From Pseudoxanthobacter soli DSM 19599 (GTDB lineage Bacteria > Pseudomonadota > Alphaproteobacteria > Rhizobiales > Segnochrobactraceae), in NCBI GenBank assembly GCA_945898215.1, contig CAMDHY010000031.1, positions 1-39,265 of the forward strand: a stretch of 39,265 nucleotides of DNA. Direction: 5' to 3'. The notes beneath the pieces are model-generated. The model worked only from the letters and a program-made list of their open reading frames with translations. It searched no databases and was not told where the DNA came from. Shown here piece by piece: positions 1 to 7,929 of the stretch. Numbering within the stretch: the stretch's first letter is position 1; each line of letters starts with the position of its first letter. A program made the position numbers and the translations under genes.

Positions 1-1725
1 CCGCTCGGCGCGACGGCCGAAGTGTTGGTCGACGTGCCGCCCAACGACCCGCCGTTGCGCATCCCCGCCGGTCTGGCGAGCGATCAGACCTTGTTCGAAC
101 GCGCGCTCGACGAACTCAACCGCGGGCTCGACACGCTTGCCGAGCCGGAGGCGATCCGGGATGCGATCACCCGCGCCGGTGCCTCGGTCGAGGACGCGGC
201 GCTGCTCGGCCGTACCTTCGCGCAGCTGAAGCAGCTTTTTCTCGAAGGCCGCAACCACATCTGGACCTTCATCCTGCGCAATCTGCTGCGCCCGGTCTGG
301 CTGTCGCATCCCGACCATCGGGTCGACGTCCTCATCGGCAACCCGCCCTGGATCGTCTATCGACACCTGAGTGCAGACATGAAGGACCGCCTGCGCGAGG
401 CGCTGCAGAGCTACGGCCTCTGGGTCGGCGGCAGCCTCGCCACGCATCAGGACATGTTCGCGCTGTTCTGGGCGCGCGGCGCCGAACGCTATTTGCGCGA
501 CGGCGGCACGCTGGCTCTGGTTCTGCCCTACGCCGCTTTAAACGCGCCCGTGTATGCCGGAATGCGCGATGGCAGCATGAAGCGCGTGAAGGTGGCGATC
601 ACCGGCGGCTGGGGGCTGGAGCGCGTCTGGCCGATCTTTGGCGCGCAGTCAGGCAGTAGTACGACCAGCACTTGCGTTCTCTTCGGCGAGCGCGACCGCG
701 ACGGGCCGCCGCCGGCCGAAATCGAGCGCTGGCTGGGCGTGCTCAAGCGGCGTGATGCCAGCGAGGCAGAGGCCGTCGAGGCGCTGACACACCTGCGCGC
801 GCCTTGGCCCAGGCCGCGAACGCTGATTGCCGCCTCTCCCTATCGCAGCCGCTTTCGGCAGGGCGCAACCCTGACGCCGCGTCGCTTCTTCTTGGTTGAG
901 CATGTGGCGACCGGGCGCCTGCAAAGCCGTCGTGATGCTCCGCGTTTGCGGGGCCGCGTGGGTAGTCTCGACAAGCGGCCGTGGACCAGCGTCGAGCCGC
1001 CCGAGGGGCCGGTGGAACGCGCCTTCCTGCGCCGGATCGCACTCGGCGAGTCCGTAGCGCCCTACCGGCTCCTCGATCTCGTGAACGGCGTGGTCCCGAT
1101 GGAGGATAGAGCGATCCTTACCGCGAAAAGCGCAGACGCGCGTGCACATCGCGGACTTGCCAGCTGGCTTCGTGATGCAGAAGCGAAGTGGGAGGAGCAT
1201 AGCAACAAGGATGTGAGTGGCAAAGCACGGATGTCACTTGGGGAGCGCGTCGATGCGATGGGCATGCTTCGAGCACAAGCCAATCGAGTACCGATAAGGG
1301 TCCTCTACACTAAGGCTGGAACACGGCTGAGTGCGTGCTGGCTTGAAGACGAGGGTGTGATCGTCGATCATAAGGCTTACTGGGCCGCCGCCCATTCTCT
1401 GGAAGAAGCCGCCTACGTGACTGCGGTTCTGAACACGAGAATCGTCCTCGATCGGGTGAGGGACCTTCAACCCGTCGGCCAGCGCGATCCGCGCGACTTC
1501 GACAATCTGGTCTGGACTCTGCCGATCCCCGAATTCGACCCGGCCGAAGTACTGCATGCGGACCTTGCGGCGGCGGCGCTGCACGCCGCCGCAGTCGCCG
1601 CACGCGTCGAACTGCCCGAGGCCGCGCATTTCACCGCCAAGCGGCGATTGATCCGCCAGGCCCTGACCGAGGATGGCGTGGCGGAAACGATCGAGCGCCT
1701 CGTCGACGCACTGCTTCCCCTGTAG
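1..1725 (+). CDS. N6-adenine DNA methylase, C-terminal part (5' end outside window)
   Basis: The reading frame is open from the first base of the window, so the GTG at 22 is probably internal and the gene starts upstream. The visible part (about 574 codons) contains VLIGNPPWIVY near 330-360, which is motif IV (NPPW) of gamma-class N6-adenine methyltransferases. It is followed by a Rossmann-type stretch (GGTLALVLPYAAL) and a long C-terminal region of the kind that carries target recognition in Eco57I-like or type IIG enzymes. The S-adenosylmethionine-binding motif I is not in view and would lie upstream. The role would be DNA modification in a restriction or anti-phage system. No nuclease or other defence gene follows, so any partner lies before base 1. 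The family call is fairly sure; the system type cannot be decided. Confidence 0.75.
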   Translation, partial: PLGATAEVLVDVPPNDPPLRIPAGLASDQTLFERALDELNRGLDTLAEPEAIRDAITRAGASVEDAALLGRTFAQLKQLFLEGRNHIWTFILRNLLRPVWLSHPDHRVDVLIGNPPWIVYRHLSADMKDRLREALQSYGLWVGGSLATHQDMFALFWARGAERYLRDGGTLALVLPYAALNAPVYAGMRDGSMKRVKVAITGGWGLERVWPIFGAQSGSSTTSTCVLFGERDRDGPPPAEIERWLGVLKRRDASEAEAVEALTHLRAPWPRPRTLIAASPYRSRFRQGATLTPRRFFLVEHVATGRLQSRRDAPRLRGRVGSLDKRPWTSVEPPEGPVERAFLRRIALGESVAPYRLLDLVNGVVPMEDRAILTAKSADARAHRGLASWLRDAEAKWEEHSNKDVSGKARMSLGERVDAMGMLRAQANRVPIRVLYTKAGTRLSACWLEDEGVIVDHKAYWAAAHSLEEAAYVTAVLNTRIVLDRVRDLQPVGQRDPRDFDNLVWTLPIPEFDPAEVLHADLAAAALHAAAVAARVELPEAAHFTAKRRLIRQALTEDGVAETIERLVDALLPL

Positions 1726-1808
1726 CATCCGCACTTCAGCAGTCCGCCATCGTCCGATCCGTGCCATGCTGGCGCCACCCGTACCGCACTCCACAGGCGG
1801 TCCCGCCC

Positions 1809-2147
1809 ATGCCGACACGCTTCGTCGCCGTTGCCCTCGCAGCCCTGCTCCTCGTCCCCAATGGAGCGGGGGCGGCGGAGGTGTTCCGCTGCGAGCTGCC
1901 CTGCCTCGTCGGCGGCGATGCGCAGGCGTCGGTGTTCGAGCTGTCCGCCGGCGTGCTGCGGCGGCAGGGCGGGTCGGCCTATCAGGTGCTGGCGGACAAC
2001 GGCGACACGGTGTTCGCGGTCGCCGCCGACTTCGCGCCGGATGTCGCCGTCGTCGTGCTGGTGCGATCGACCGGCCTGTTGAAGATCATGGCCGTCACCG
2101 ACGACCGCGTGCAGGACCCCGTCTATTTCGGCACCTGCCGGGGCTGA
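1809..2147 (+). CDS. Small exported protein of unknown function (112 aa)
   Basis: I do not recognise this protein. An upstream in-frame ATG at 1761 exists, but starting at 1809 gives a clear Sec signal peptide: MPTR, a hydrophobic core (FVAVALAALLLV), then a GAGAAE cleavage-like site near residue 22. The mature part is about 90 residues, with two cysteines close to its start (FRCELPC) and one near the end (FGTCRG). These could form disulphides in the periplasm. It follows the methylase gene by 83 bases on the same strand and converges with the DUF3616-like gene 30 bases further on. No function is assigned. Confidence 0.6.
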   Translation: MPTRFVAVALAALLLVPNGAGAAEVFRCELPCLVGGDAQASVFELSAGVLRRQGGSAYQVLADNGDTVFAVAADFAPDVAVVVLVRSTGLLKIMAVTDDRVQDPVYFGTCRG

Positions 2148-2177
2148 GCCGCGCGCGCTGCGTCCCCTCTGTCACGC

Positions 2178-3086
2178 TCAGGGCCGCACCTCGACGCTCG
2201 GGAACCAGCGGTCGCCGTCCTTCTCGCTGCACGTTTCGCCGTTGTCGCCGAGGATCTGCACCGTGCCGTCGCTCCAGGCGAACAGAGCCTCCGGCGTCAG
2301 GCCGGCGAGCGACAAGGCGGGTCCCGGCGTTACGGCGCTCGCGCCGTCCCACCAGAAGAGCACCGCCGGCGGCTTGCCGCCGTCTTCGACCGAACCGGCG
2401 ACGATCAGGTAGCGCTCGCCGACCCGCTCGAGGCTGCGCACGCCGCGCTTGCCGAGGTCGAGCGCCGAGACGTCGGCGACCGGCTTCGAGTCCGCTGCCG
2501 CCGGCGACGGAGAGAGCCCGACAAGCGCGAAGGGATCCTCGATCCTGACGGTCAGCGCCTTGTCGTCGCTCCGCAGCGGCGAACGCAGGCCGACCAGGAG
2601 GTCGCCGGACGGCGTGGCGGCGAGGCTCTCGATGTTGAGCGTGCGGGCGAAGGCGGCGCTGTCCAGGCTGAGCAGCACCCTCAGCCTTTCGCGCAGGTCG
2701 CGGAACTCGGTACCCCGCAGATGGAGCGAGCCGTCCGGCGCGAGGACGGTCGCGAACAGCAGCTTTCGCTCCGGCTTGTCCTTGCCCTTGTTGCCGGTGA
2801 GCGAGTGCGACGTCAGCCAGAAGATGGTGTCGCCGATGCGGGCGGCGGCCTCGATGTCGGTGACGTCGGAAAGCGGCACCGTCGTCAGCGGGTCCGCCTT
2901 GCCGCGCTCGTAGATCGTCAGGTGCTTGAGGTCGTCGCTCGCCACGACGAAGCGGGTGTCGTCGAGCGCCACCGCGGCGGACGCCTCGCAGACGCCCTCG
3001 TAGCGGAACGGTTCGGCGGCGCCGGGTGTCGCGAGCACGGCGGCCGCGGCTGCAACGAACAGGATCGTCCGCAGGTCAGAGCGCAT
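2178..3086 (-). CDS. DUF3616-like exported protein
   Basis: A 302-residue protein with an N-terminal signal peptide (LRTILFVAAAAAVLATPGAAEP). The rest reads as a repeat-rich beta fold: a possible propeller with strands such as RFVVASDD, DTIFWLTSHS, LLFATVLAPDG and RYLIVAGS. The combination of IEAAARIGDTIFWLTSHS, GNKGKDKPER and NIESLAATPSGDLLVGLRSP matches what I know of DUF3616 proteins, which have no established biochemical role. It most likely acts in the periplasm or at the cell surface. It is a single-gene unit: its 5' side is a 256-base gap and its 3' end faces the small secreted protein. The family assignment is from recall of motifs, not from a search. Confidence 0.7.
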   Translation of the reverse strand: MRSDLRTILFVAAAAAVLATPGAAEPFRYEGVCEASAAVALDDTRFVVASDDLKHLTIYERGKADPLTTVPLSDVTDIEAAARIGDTIFWLTSHSLTGNKGKDKPERKLLFATVLAPDGSLHLRGTEFRDLRERLRVLLSLDSAAFARTLNIESLAATPSGDLLVGLRSPLRSDDKALTVRIEDPFALVGLSPSPAAADSKPVADVSALDLGKRGVRSLERVGERYLIVAGSVEDGGKPPAVLFWWDGASAVTPGPALSLAGLTPEALFAWSDGTVQILGDNGETCSEKDGDRWFPSVEVRP

Positions 3087-3342
3087 TGCGGATCACTCCA
3101 ATGAAGCTGCCGTGGCCCCCGCCGTAGCGGTCGGACCGAGGCGAGAATCATGAATCGGATGGTTGCGGACGGCAAGACATCCCTATTGAGAATTGTCGAA
3201 GCGCACCTTCGGCGCTGACTGTTTCGCTGGGCCCCGGCTCGTCGGTCGGCTTCGCCTCCCTTGGCCGGGGTGACGACGGAGGGGGAGGCGCGCAACCGCA
3301 TGGCCGACCTCCGATCACCTACTGCCCAGGGCCTGTCCGTCC

Positions 3343-4344
3343 TCACACCCCCCACCTCAGCCCCGCCGTCTTCACCGGGGCGTCCCACAGCCTGGTCGTC
3401 TCGGCGTCGAGGCGGGTGACCGTCAGGGAGCAGCCGGCCATCTCCAGCGAGGTGACGTAGTTGCCGACGAGCGAACGGGTGACGCGGTAGCCGCGCGCCT
3501 CCAGCCGCCGCCGGGCGGCGTGGTACATCAGGTAGAGTTCCATCAGTGGCGTGCCGCCGAAGCCGTTGACGAGGAGGAGCACGTCGCCGCCGGCGGCCTC
3601 CGCGAAGTCGCCGGTGATCGCCGCGATCATCTCGTCGGCGATCTCGTCGGCGGTCATCGTCTTGACGCGGCGGCGGCCGGGCTCGCCGTGAATGCCGACG
3701 CCCATCTCCATCTCGTCGTCGGCGAGCGTGAAGGTCGGCGTGCCCGCCGCCGGCACGATGCAGCTCGACAGCGCCACGCCCATCGAGCGGGTGGCGGCGT
3801 TGACGGCCGTGCCGAGCGCCGCGAGCTCGGCGAGCGCCAGGCCCTCTTCCGCCGCGGCGCCGACGATCTTCTCCACCACCATCGTGCCCGCGACGCCGCG
3901 CCGGCCGATCGACCAGGTCGACTTCTCCACCGCCACGTCGTCGTCGGTGATGACGGTGGCCGTGCCGCCTGCGACGATGTCGGCGGCCATTTCCGAGGCC
4001 ATCTCGAAGTTCATCTTGTCGCCCTCGTAGTTCTTCACCACGAAGAGCACGCCGGCGCCCTGGTCGACGGCCTGCGCCGCGGCGATCATCTGGTCGGGCG
4101 TCGGCGAGGTGAACACCTGGCCGGGGCAGGCGGCGTCGAGCATGCCGAGGCCGACGAAGCCCGCGTGCAGCGGCTCGTGGCCGGAGCCGCCGCCGGAGAT
4201 GATCGCGACCTTCCCGGGCGAAAGCTGCGCCCGGCGCACGAAGGCGCCGTCGTCGCCGAGGGTGACGATGTCGGCGTGGGCGGCAGCGAAGCCTGCGAGG
4301 CTTTCCGTCAGAACGTCGGCCGGGCTGTTGATGAGCTTCTTCAT
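3343..4344 (-). CDS. dhaK: PTS-dependent dihydroxyacetone kinase, DhaK subunit
   Basis: DhaK binds dihydroxyacetone covalently and receives phosphate from DhaL-ATP, giving dihydroxyacetone phosphate in the cytosol. The start at 4344 ([12 protein letters not shown]) aligns with E. coli DhaK from its first residue; a longer upstream frame is low-complexity and unlikely. At 333 residues it is close to the family length (about 330-356). Key residues are in place: H56 in [11 protein letters not shown]109 in YEGDKMNFE, and H219 in GVGIHGEPG, the histidine that forms the hemiaminal with substrate. The C-terminus RLWDAPV...LRWG is also typical. It is the last gene of the cluster, 82 bases after the helix-turn-helix gene. 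The substrate could instead be another short ketose such as erythrulose, since relatives are known to act on tetruloses. Confidence 0.95.
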   Translation of the reverse strand: MKKLINSPADVLTESLAGFAAAHADIVTLGDDGAFVRRAQLSPGKVAIISGGGSGHEPLHAGFVGLGMLDAACPGQVFTSPTPDQMIAAAQAVDQGAGVLFVVKNYEGDKMNFEMASEMAADIVAGGTATVITDDDVAVEKSTWSIGRRGVAGTMVVEKIVGAAAEEGLALAELAALGTAVNAATRSMGVALSSCIVPAAGTPTFTLADDEMEMGVGIHGEPGRRRVKTMTADEIADEMIAAITGDFAEAAGGDVLLLVNGFGGTPLMELYLMYHAARRRLEARGYRVTRSLVGNYVTSLEMAGCSLTVTRLDAETTRLWDAPVKTAGLRWGV

Positions 4345-4426
4345 CGTGGGCTCCCTCCGTCTTGTCTTGTGGCGCTGGCTGTCGGGAAGTGCTCGTGTCG
4401 CTGCCGCTGGTCGGTCCGTCGGCGTC

Positions 4427-4861
4427 TCAGGCAGGCGGCTCGGCGAGGCGGGCGAGGCGGATGACGAGGTCCTGCACCAGCCGGTCGAACTCGCGGTTCT
4501 TCGCCTCGTCGCCGAGGTCGGGCACGCGCAAGGCGAGCGGCCGCGTCCGCACCGGCGGGCCCTCGCTCGCGGCGGCACGGCGCGGGTGGGCGCTGGCGTA
4601 GGCCGCCAGGAACGAGGCGCGCTCGGTCGGCGAGAAGTGGCAGATGTCGAGGATGGCGTCGATGTGGCCGGGCGGGATCGGCGTCGGATAGGCGGGGTTG
4701 GCGATCTGGCTGACGAAGGAGCGGTTCTTGCCGAGCGCCTCGGCGAGGCGCTTCCTCATCCCAGAAGGCCGGCGATCGAGAGCGTCGCGCAGGATCGTCT
4801 TGTAGGCCGCGATCGCCGCCGGCGTCTGGCGGGGCGGGCGGAGGGCGGGCGCGAGGCTCAT
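4427..4861 (-). CDS. Small helix-turn-helix protein in the dha operon
   Basis: A 144-residue protein that I cannot name. Residues about 33-75 (MRKRLAEALGKNRSFVSQI followed by HIDAILDICHFSPTERASFL) read as a lambda-repressor/XRE-like helix-turn-helix with an additional helical pair. The C-terminal 45 residues are charged and helical (FDRLVQDLVIRLARL) and could mediate dimerisation. It starts only 7 bases after the enzyme I stop codon, so the two are probably co-translated, and dhaK follows 82 bases later. This position suggests a local regulator of the Dha kinase genes. No DhaR-type activator or DhaQ is seen in the window. The DNA-binding function is inferred from the fold-like pattern. Confidence 0.7.
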   Translation of the reverse strand: MSLAPALRPPRQTPAAIAAYKTILRDALDRRPSGMRKRLAEALGKNRSFVSQIANPAYPTPIPPGHIDAILDICHFSPTERASFLAAYASAHPRRAAASEGPPVRTRPLALRVPDLGDEAKNREFDRLVQDLVIRLARLAEPPA

Positions 4862-4868
4862 CGCCGCC

Positions 4869-6521
4869 TCACCCCCGCGCCGCGGTGGAAAGCGACAGCC
4901 CGGCGACCGTCTGCTTGACGCGGCCGACCGCCGAGGGCGCCATCGACAGCGAGCGCAGGCCAGCGGCCAGCAGCAGCGGCACCAGTCGCGGGTCGCCGCC
5001 GGCGTCGCCGCAGAGCGAGACGGGGATGCCGCGGGCGTCGGCCGCCGCCACCGTCATGGCGATCAGGCGCAGCACCGCCGGCTCGGCGGTGTCGGCGAGC
5101 GCGGCCACCGACGGCTCGTCGCGGCCGGCGGCCAGCGTGTACTGGGTGAGGTCGTTCGAGCCGATCGAGACGAAGTCGGTGTCGAAGGCGTCGAGGGCGA
5201 GTGCTGCGGCAGGAACCTCGACCATCATGCCGATCGGCGGCACGCGGAAGACCGCGCCGCGGGCCGAAAGCGCCGCGGCGGCCTCGGCCACGGCGGCGCG
5301 GACGCGCGCCATCTCGGCCGGCACCGATACCATCGGGATCATCACCTTGAGGTCGCCGTCGGTGGCGGCGGCGAGCAATGCCCGCAGCTGCACCGCGAAC
5401 ACCTCCGGCCGGGCGAGCGACAGCCGGACGCCGCGCAGGCCGAGGAAGGGGTTCTGCTCGCCGTCGAGCGTGTAGCCGGGGATCGGCTTGTCGCCGCCGG
5501 CGTCGAGGGTGCGGATCGTCACCGGCCGCCCGTCCGCCCAGGCGAGGATGCGGCGGTAGACGGCGGTCTGTTCGGCCTCGTCCGGCAGGCCGTCGCGGGC
5601 GTGGAAGAGCAGTTCGGTGCGCACCAGCCCGATGCCGTCGCAGATCGCCGGATCGAGGCGGTCGAGCTCGGCGGGATCAGCGACGTTGATGTGGACGGCG
5701 ATGGCGACGCCGTCAGCCGTCACCGCAGCGCCGGTCGCGGCGGCGGCGGCGTGCACCGCGGCCGCCTCGGCCGCACGGCGGCGGGCGGCGAAGGCGGCGG
5801 TGGCGGCGGCGTCGGGCGACAGCGTGAGCGTGCCGGCCTCGCCGTCGAGCAGTGCGTGGGTACCGAACAAGACGGACGCGCCACCGAGCGCTCCGAGGCC
5901 GGTCACCATCGGCACGCCGCGGGCGCGGGCCAGCATGGCGACGTGGCTCGTTGCGCTGCCGGCGGACAGCGCGATGCCGCGGCCGCTCCAGTCGGCGGAG
6001 AGGAAGCGCGACGGCGCGAGGTCGGCGGCGAAGAGCACCGCGCCCTCCGGCAGCGACAGCGCAGCCTGCGCCTCGCCGGCAAGCGCGCTCGCGACGCGCT
6101 CGGAAAGGTCGCGCAGGTCGGCGGCGCGGGCGCGGAAATAGTCGTCCTCGGTCGCCTCGTAGTCGGATACCAGCACGCCGATGGCGTCCGCCCAGGCGCG
6201 CTCGGCCGCCGTGCCGCCGGCGATCGCCTCCAGCGCCGGACCCGACAGGGCATCGTCCTCGATCAGCGCGATCTGGAACTCGAGGATGTCGGCGGCGTCG
6301 CCGGAGGCTTCCTCGGCCAGTGTGGCGAGGTCGGCGGCTGCGGTCGCGAGGGCGGCGGTGAGGGCCGCGCGCTCCTCGGCCGGCGTACCGGCGCGGCGGC
6401 GGCCGTGCGCGCGCTCGGCCTGGACGACGAGCGGTCCGGCGGCGAAGCCCGGCGATGCCGGTCGGCCGCTCAGGATCGCCGGACGCGCGGGCGCCGGCGC
6501 GGCGGGCGCGGCGGCGCTCAC
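4869..6521 (-). CDS. PTS enzyme I (PEP-protein phosphotransferase) of the Dha kinase relay
   Basis: Autophosphorylates from phosphoenolpyruvate and passes the phosphate to HPr. Starting at the GTG at 6521 gives 550 residues and a 4-base overlap (GTGA) with the HPr stop codon; an upstream extension to 6686 would only read through the HPr gene. Domains: the N-terminal swivelling domain with the active histidine H193 in GSATSHVAMLARARGVP, then the PEP-binding barrel with GIGLVRTELLF, GSNDLTQYTLAAGRDE and the catalytic cysteine in SLCGDAGGDP. The length matches free-standing enzyme I (about 575). In E. coli the equivalent domain is part of DhaM; here it is a separate polypeptide. It is probably dedicated to this relay, given that the HPr and EIIA genes lie immediately upstream. 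Confidence 0.93.
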   Translation of the reverse strand: MSAAAPAAPAPARPAILSGRPASPGFAAGPLVVQAERAHGRRRAGTPAEERAALTAALATAAADLATLAEEASGDAADILEFQIALIEDDALSGPALEAIAGGTAAERAWADAIGVLVSDYEATEDDYFRARAADLRDLSERVASALAGEAQAALSLPEGAVLFAADLAPSRFLSADWSGRGIALSAGSATSHVAMLARARGVPMVTGLGALGGASVLFGTHALLDGEAGTLTLSPDAAATAAFAARRRAAEAAAVHAAAAATGAAVTADGVAIAVHINVADPAELDRLDPAICDGIGLVRTELLFHARDGLPDEAEQTAVYRRILAWADGRPVTIRTLDAGGDKPIPGYTLDGEQNPFLGLRGVRLSLARPEVFAVQLRALLAAATDGDLKVMIPMVSVPAEMARVRAAVAEAAAALSARGAVFRVPPIGMMVEVPAAALALDAFDTDFVSIGSNDLTQYTLAAGRDEPSVAALADTAEPAVLRLIAMTVAAADARGIPVSLCGDAGGDPRLVPLLLAAGLRSLSMAPSAVGRVKQTVAGLSLSTAARG

Positions 6522-6826
6522 CGCGCCACGCTCTCCGAGGGCTGCTCGGGGAAGTCGCTCGCGACGAGATCGATCAGGGCCGCCACCGCCTCCTCGGCGT
6601 CCGGCCCCTCGGCGCGGAAGTGCAGCACCGTGTGCTTCGGCGCCTTCGCGGCCATCACCTTGACGATCGACTTCGCGTCGATCCACGGCCCGCCCTCGGC
6701 GGCGGCGAGCTCGATCTTGGAGGAAAAGCCCTTGGCGAGCTTGGTCAGCTTCACCGACGGCCGCGCGTGCAGTCCGACCTCGTGGGTCAACAGCACCGAT
6801 CCGTTCACAGGCGCCCCGTCAGTCAT
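6518..6826 (-). CDS. HPr-family phosphocarrier protein
   Basis: Small (102 aa) phosphocarrier between enzyme I and DhaM. The active-site motif HEVGLHARPSVKLTKLAKGF contains H20, equivalent to His15 of classical HPr. DAKSIVKVMAAKAPKHTVLHF carries S53 at the position of the regulatory Ser46, and the terminal helix is AEEAVAALIDLV. It is a little longer than the usual 85-90 residues, with an 8-residue N-terminal extension. It lies 39 bases after dhaM, and its stop codon overlaps the enzyme I start by 4 bases, so translation is likely coupled. The context makes it the middle step of a PEP-dependent Dha kinase relay rather than part of the nitrogen PTS. Confidence 0.93.
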   Translation of the reverse strand: MTDGAPVNGSVLLTHEVGLHARPSVKLTKLAKGFSSKIELAAAEGGPWIDAKSIVKVMAAKAPKHTVLHFRAEGPDAEEAVAALIDLVASDFPEQPSESVAR

Positions 6827-6865
6827 GGTCCCGTCACCCGTTGTCCGTGCCGTGGAGCGAGCCGC

Positions 6866-7258
6866 TCACGCCGGCGAAAGCTCCTCGGCGGTGCGGCGCA
6901 CCTCGTCGAGCGTGGCGCCGCCCCACGCTTCGGTCGCCGCCATCACGGCGCCCTCGACGATCGGGGCGTTGCAGACGACGACGCGGCCCTGCCGGTCCTC
7001 CGGCAGCATCTCGATCGCCATCTCGCTGTTGGTCTCGGCGCCGCCGAGGTCGACGAGGATGGCGACGCCCTTTTCCGACCACGCCCGGTCGATCGCCGCC
7101 AGGATCGTCTCGACGCTGGTGCCGAGGCCGCCGCCGGGGTCGCCGCCGGTGAAGGCGAGCGGCACCTCGTTGCCGACCATCTGGCGCACCATGTCGGCCG
7201 CACCCTTGGCGACGTCGGGCGAGTGCGAGACGATGACGATGCCCACCTTGTCGTTCAT
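6866..7258 (-). CDS. dhaM: Dihydroxyacetone kinase phosphotransfer subunit DhaM (EIIA-Man-type domain only)
   Basis: Phosphorylates the ADP bound in DhaL. The protein has 130 residues and consists only of the mannose-type EIIA domain. It starts MNDKVGIVIVSHSPDVAKG, with H12 as the phosphorylated histidine, and contains the glycine-rich loop TGGDPGGGLGTSVETI and the VAILVDLGGAETNSEMAIEM core. In E. coli DhaM, HPr and EI-like domains follow in the same chain; here those are separate downstream genes, so this is the split form. The start codon overlaps the dhaL stop by 4 bases (ATGA), which indicates translational coupling. Confidence 0.93.
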   Translation of the reverse strand: MNDKVGIVIVSHSPDVAKGAADMVRQMVGNEVPLAFTGGDPGGGLGTSVETILAAIDRAWSEKGVAILVDLGGAETNSEMAIEMLPEDRQGRVVVCNAPIVEGAVMAATEAWGGATLDEVRRTAEELSPA

Positions 7259-7896
7259 GCCGCCGCTCCGCTGTTGCCACCAGCGATGGCCGCCAGGGTC
7301 GAAATCAGGATCTCGCTCGACCGCGCACCGGGGTCCATGTGGCCGATCGACCGGTCGCCGAGGAAGGAGGCGCGGCCGCGGATCGCCTTCAGCGGCACGG
7401 TCGCGGCGGCCGCCTCGTGGGCGCAGGCGGTGAGCGCCGCTGCGTCGGCGCCGCCGGCGAGCGCCGCCTGAACGGGCGCCAGCACGTCGAGCAGCGTCTT
7501 CTGGCCGACCTCCGACTTGCCGCGCGCCTTCACTGCCACGATGGCGGCCTTGAGCGCCGCGGCGAGCTCCGCCCGGCTCGGCACGGCGTCGGGGGCGAGC
7601 TCGGCGAGGCTCTTGCCGAGCTGCAGGAACAAGGTGCCGTAGAGCGGGCCGGAGGCGCCGCCGACCTTCATCACCATCGTCGTGCCGATCTGCTTCAGCC
7701 CCTCCGGCAGGGGCTTTGCGGCGATCGCGTCGAGGTCGGCGAGCACGGCCTCGAAGCCGCGCTTCATGTTGAGGCCGTGGTCGCCGTCGCCGATCGCCTG
7801 GTCGAGGGCGGTGAGCTCGTCGGCGCGGGCGATGACGGCGGCCGCCGCCGTCTCGATCAGGGCCCGGCGGCCGGCGGCGTCGAGGGTGGTGGTCAT
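7255..7896 (-). CDS. dhaL: Dihydroxyacetone kinase, DhaL (nucleotide-binding) subunit
   Basis: Holds ADP/ATP as a tightly bound cofactor and transfers phosphate to the ketose bound in DhaK. At 213 residues it is the normal length. The Mg-nucleotide motif LDQAIGDGDHGLNMKRGF gives D32, D37 and D39, matching D30, D35 and D37 of E. coli DhaL. IGTTMVMKVGGASGPLYGTLFLQ is the second conserved loop, and GRASFLGDRSIGHMDPGARSS near the end is also characteristic. It is the first dha gene after the ABC transporter (33 bases after the second ATPase), so kinase and importer are probably in one transcript. Confidence 0.95.
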   Translation of the reverse strand: MTTTLDAAGRRALIETAAAAVIARADELTALDQAIGDGDHGLNMKRGFEAVLADLDAIAAKPLPEGLKQIGTTMVMKVGGASGPLYGTLFLQLGKSLAELAPDAVPSRAELAAALKAAIVAVKARGKSEVGQKTLLDVLAPVQAALAGGADAAALTACAHEAAAATVPLKAIRGRASFLGDRSIGHMDPGARSSEILISTLAAIAGGNSGAAA

Positions 7897-7929
7897 GCGG
7901 GCCTCCGGGCGGTCGTCATGGTCGTCCTC

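Noticed and set aside
3232-3270. CCCCGGC/GCCGGGG inverted repeat after dhaK as a terminator
   Set aside because: The loop is 25 bases and no T tract follows on the transcribed strand; too weak to call.
5601-7433. 610-codon open frame on the plus strand opposite ptsI, HPr, dhaM and part of dhaL
   Set aside because: It crosses several well-supported genes on the other strand, has low-complexity Arg/Gly/Ala composition and no domain; typical antisense frame in GC-rich DNA.
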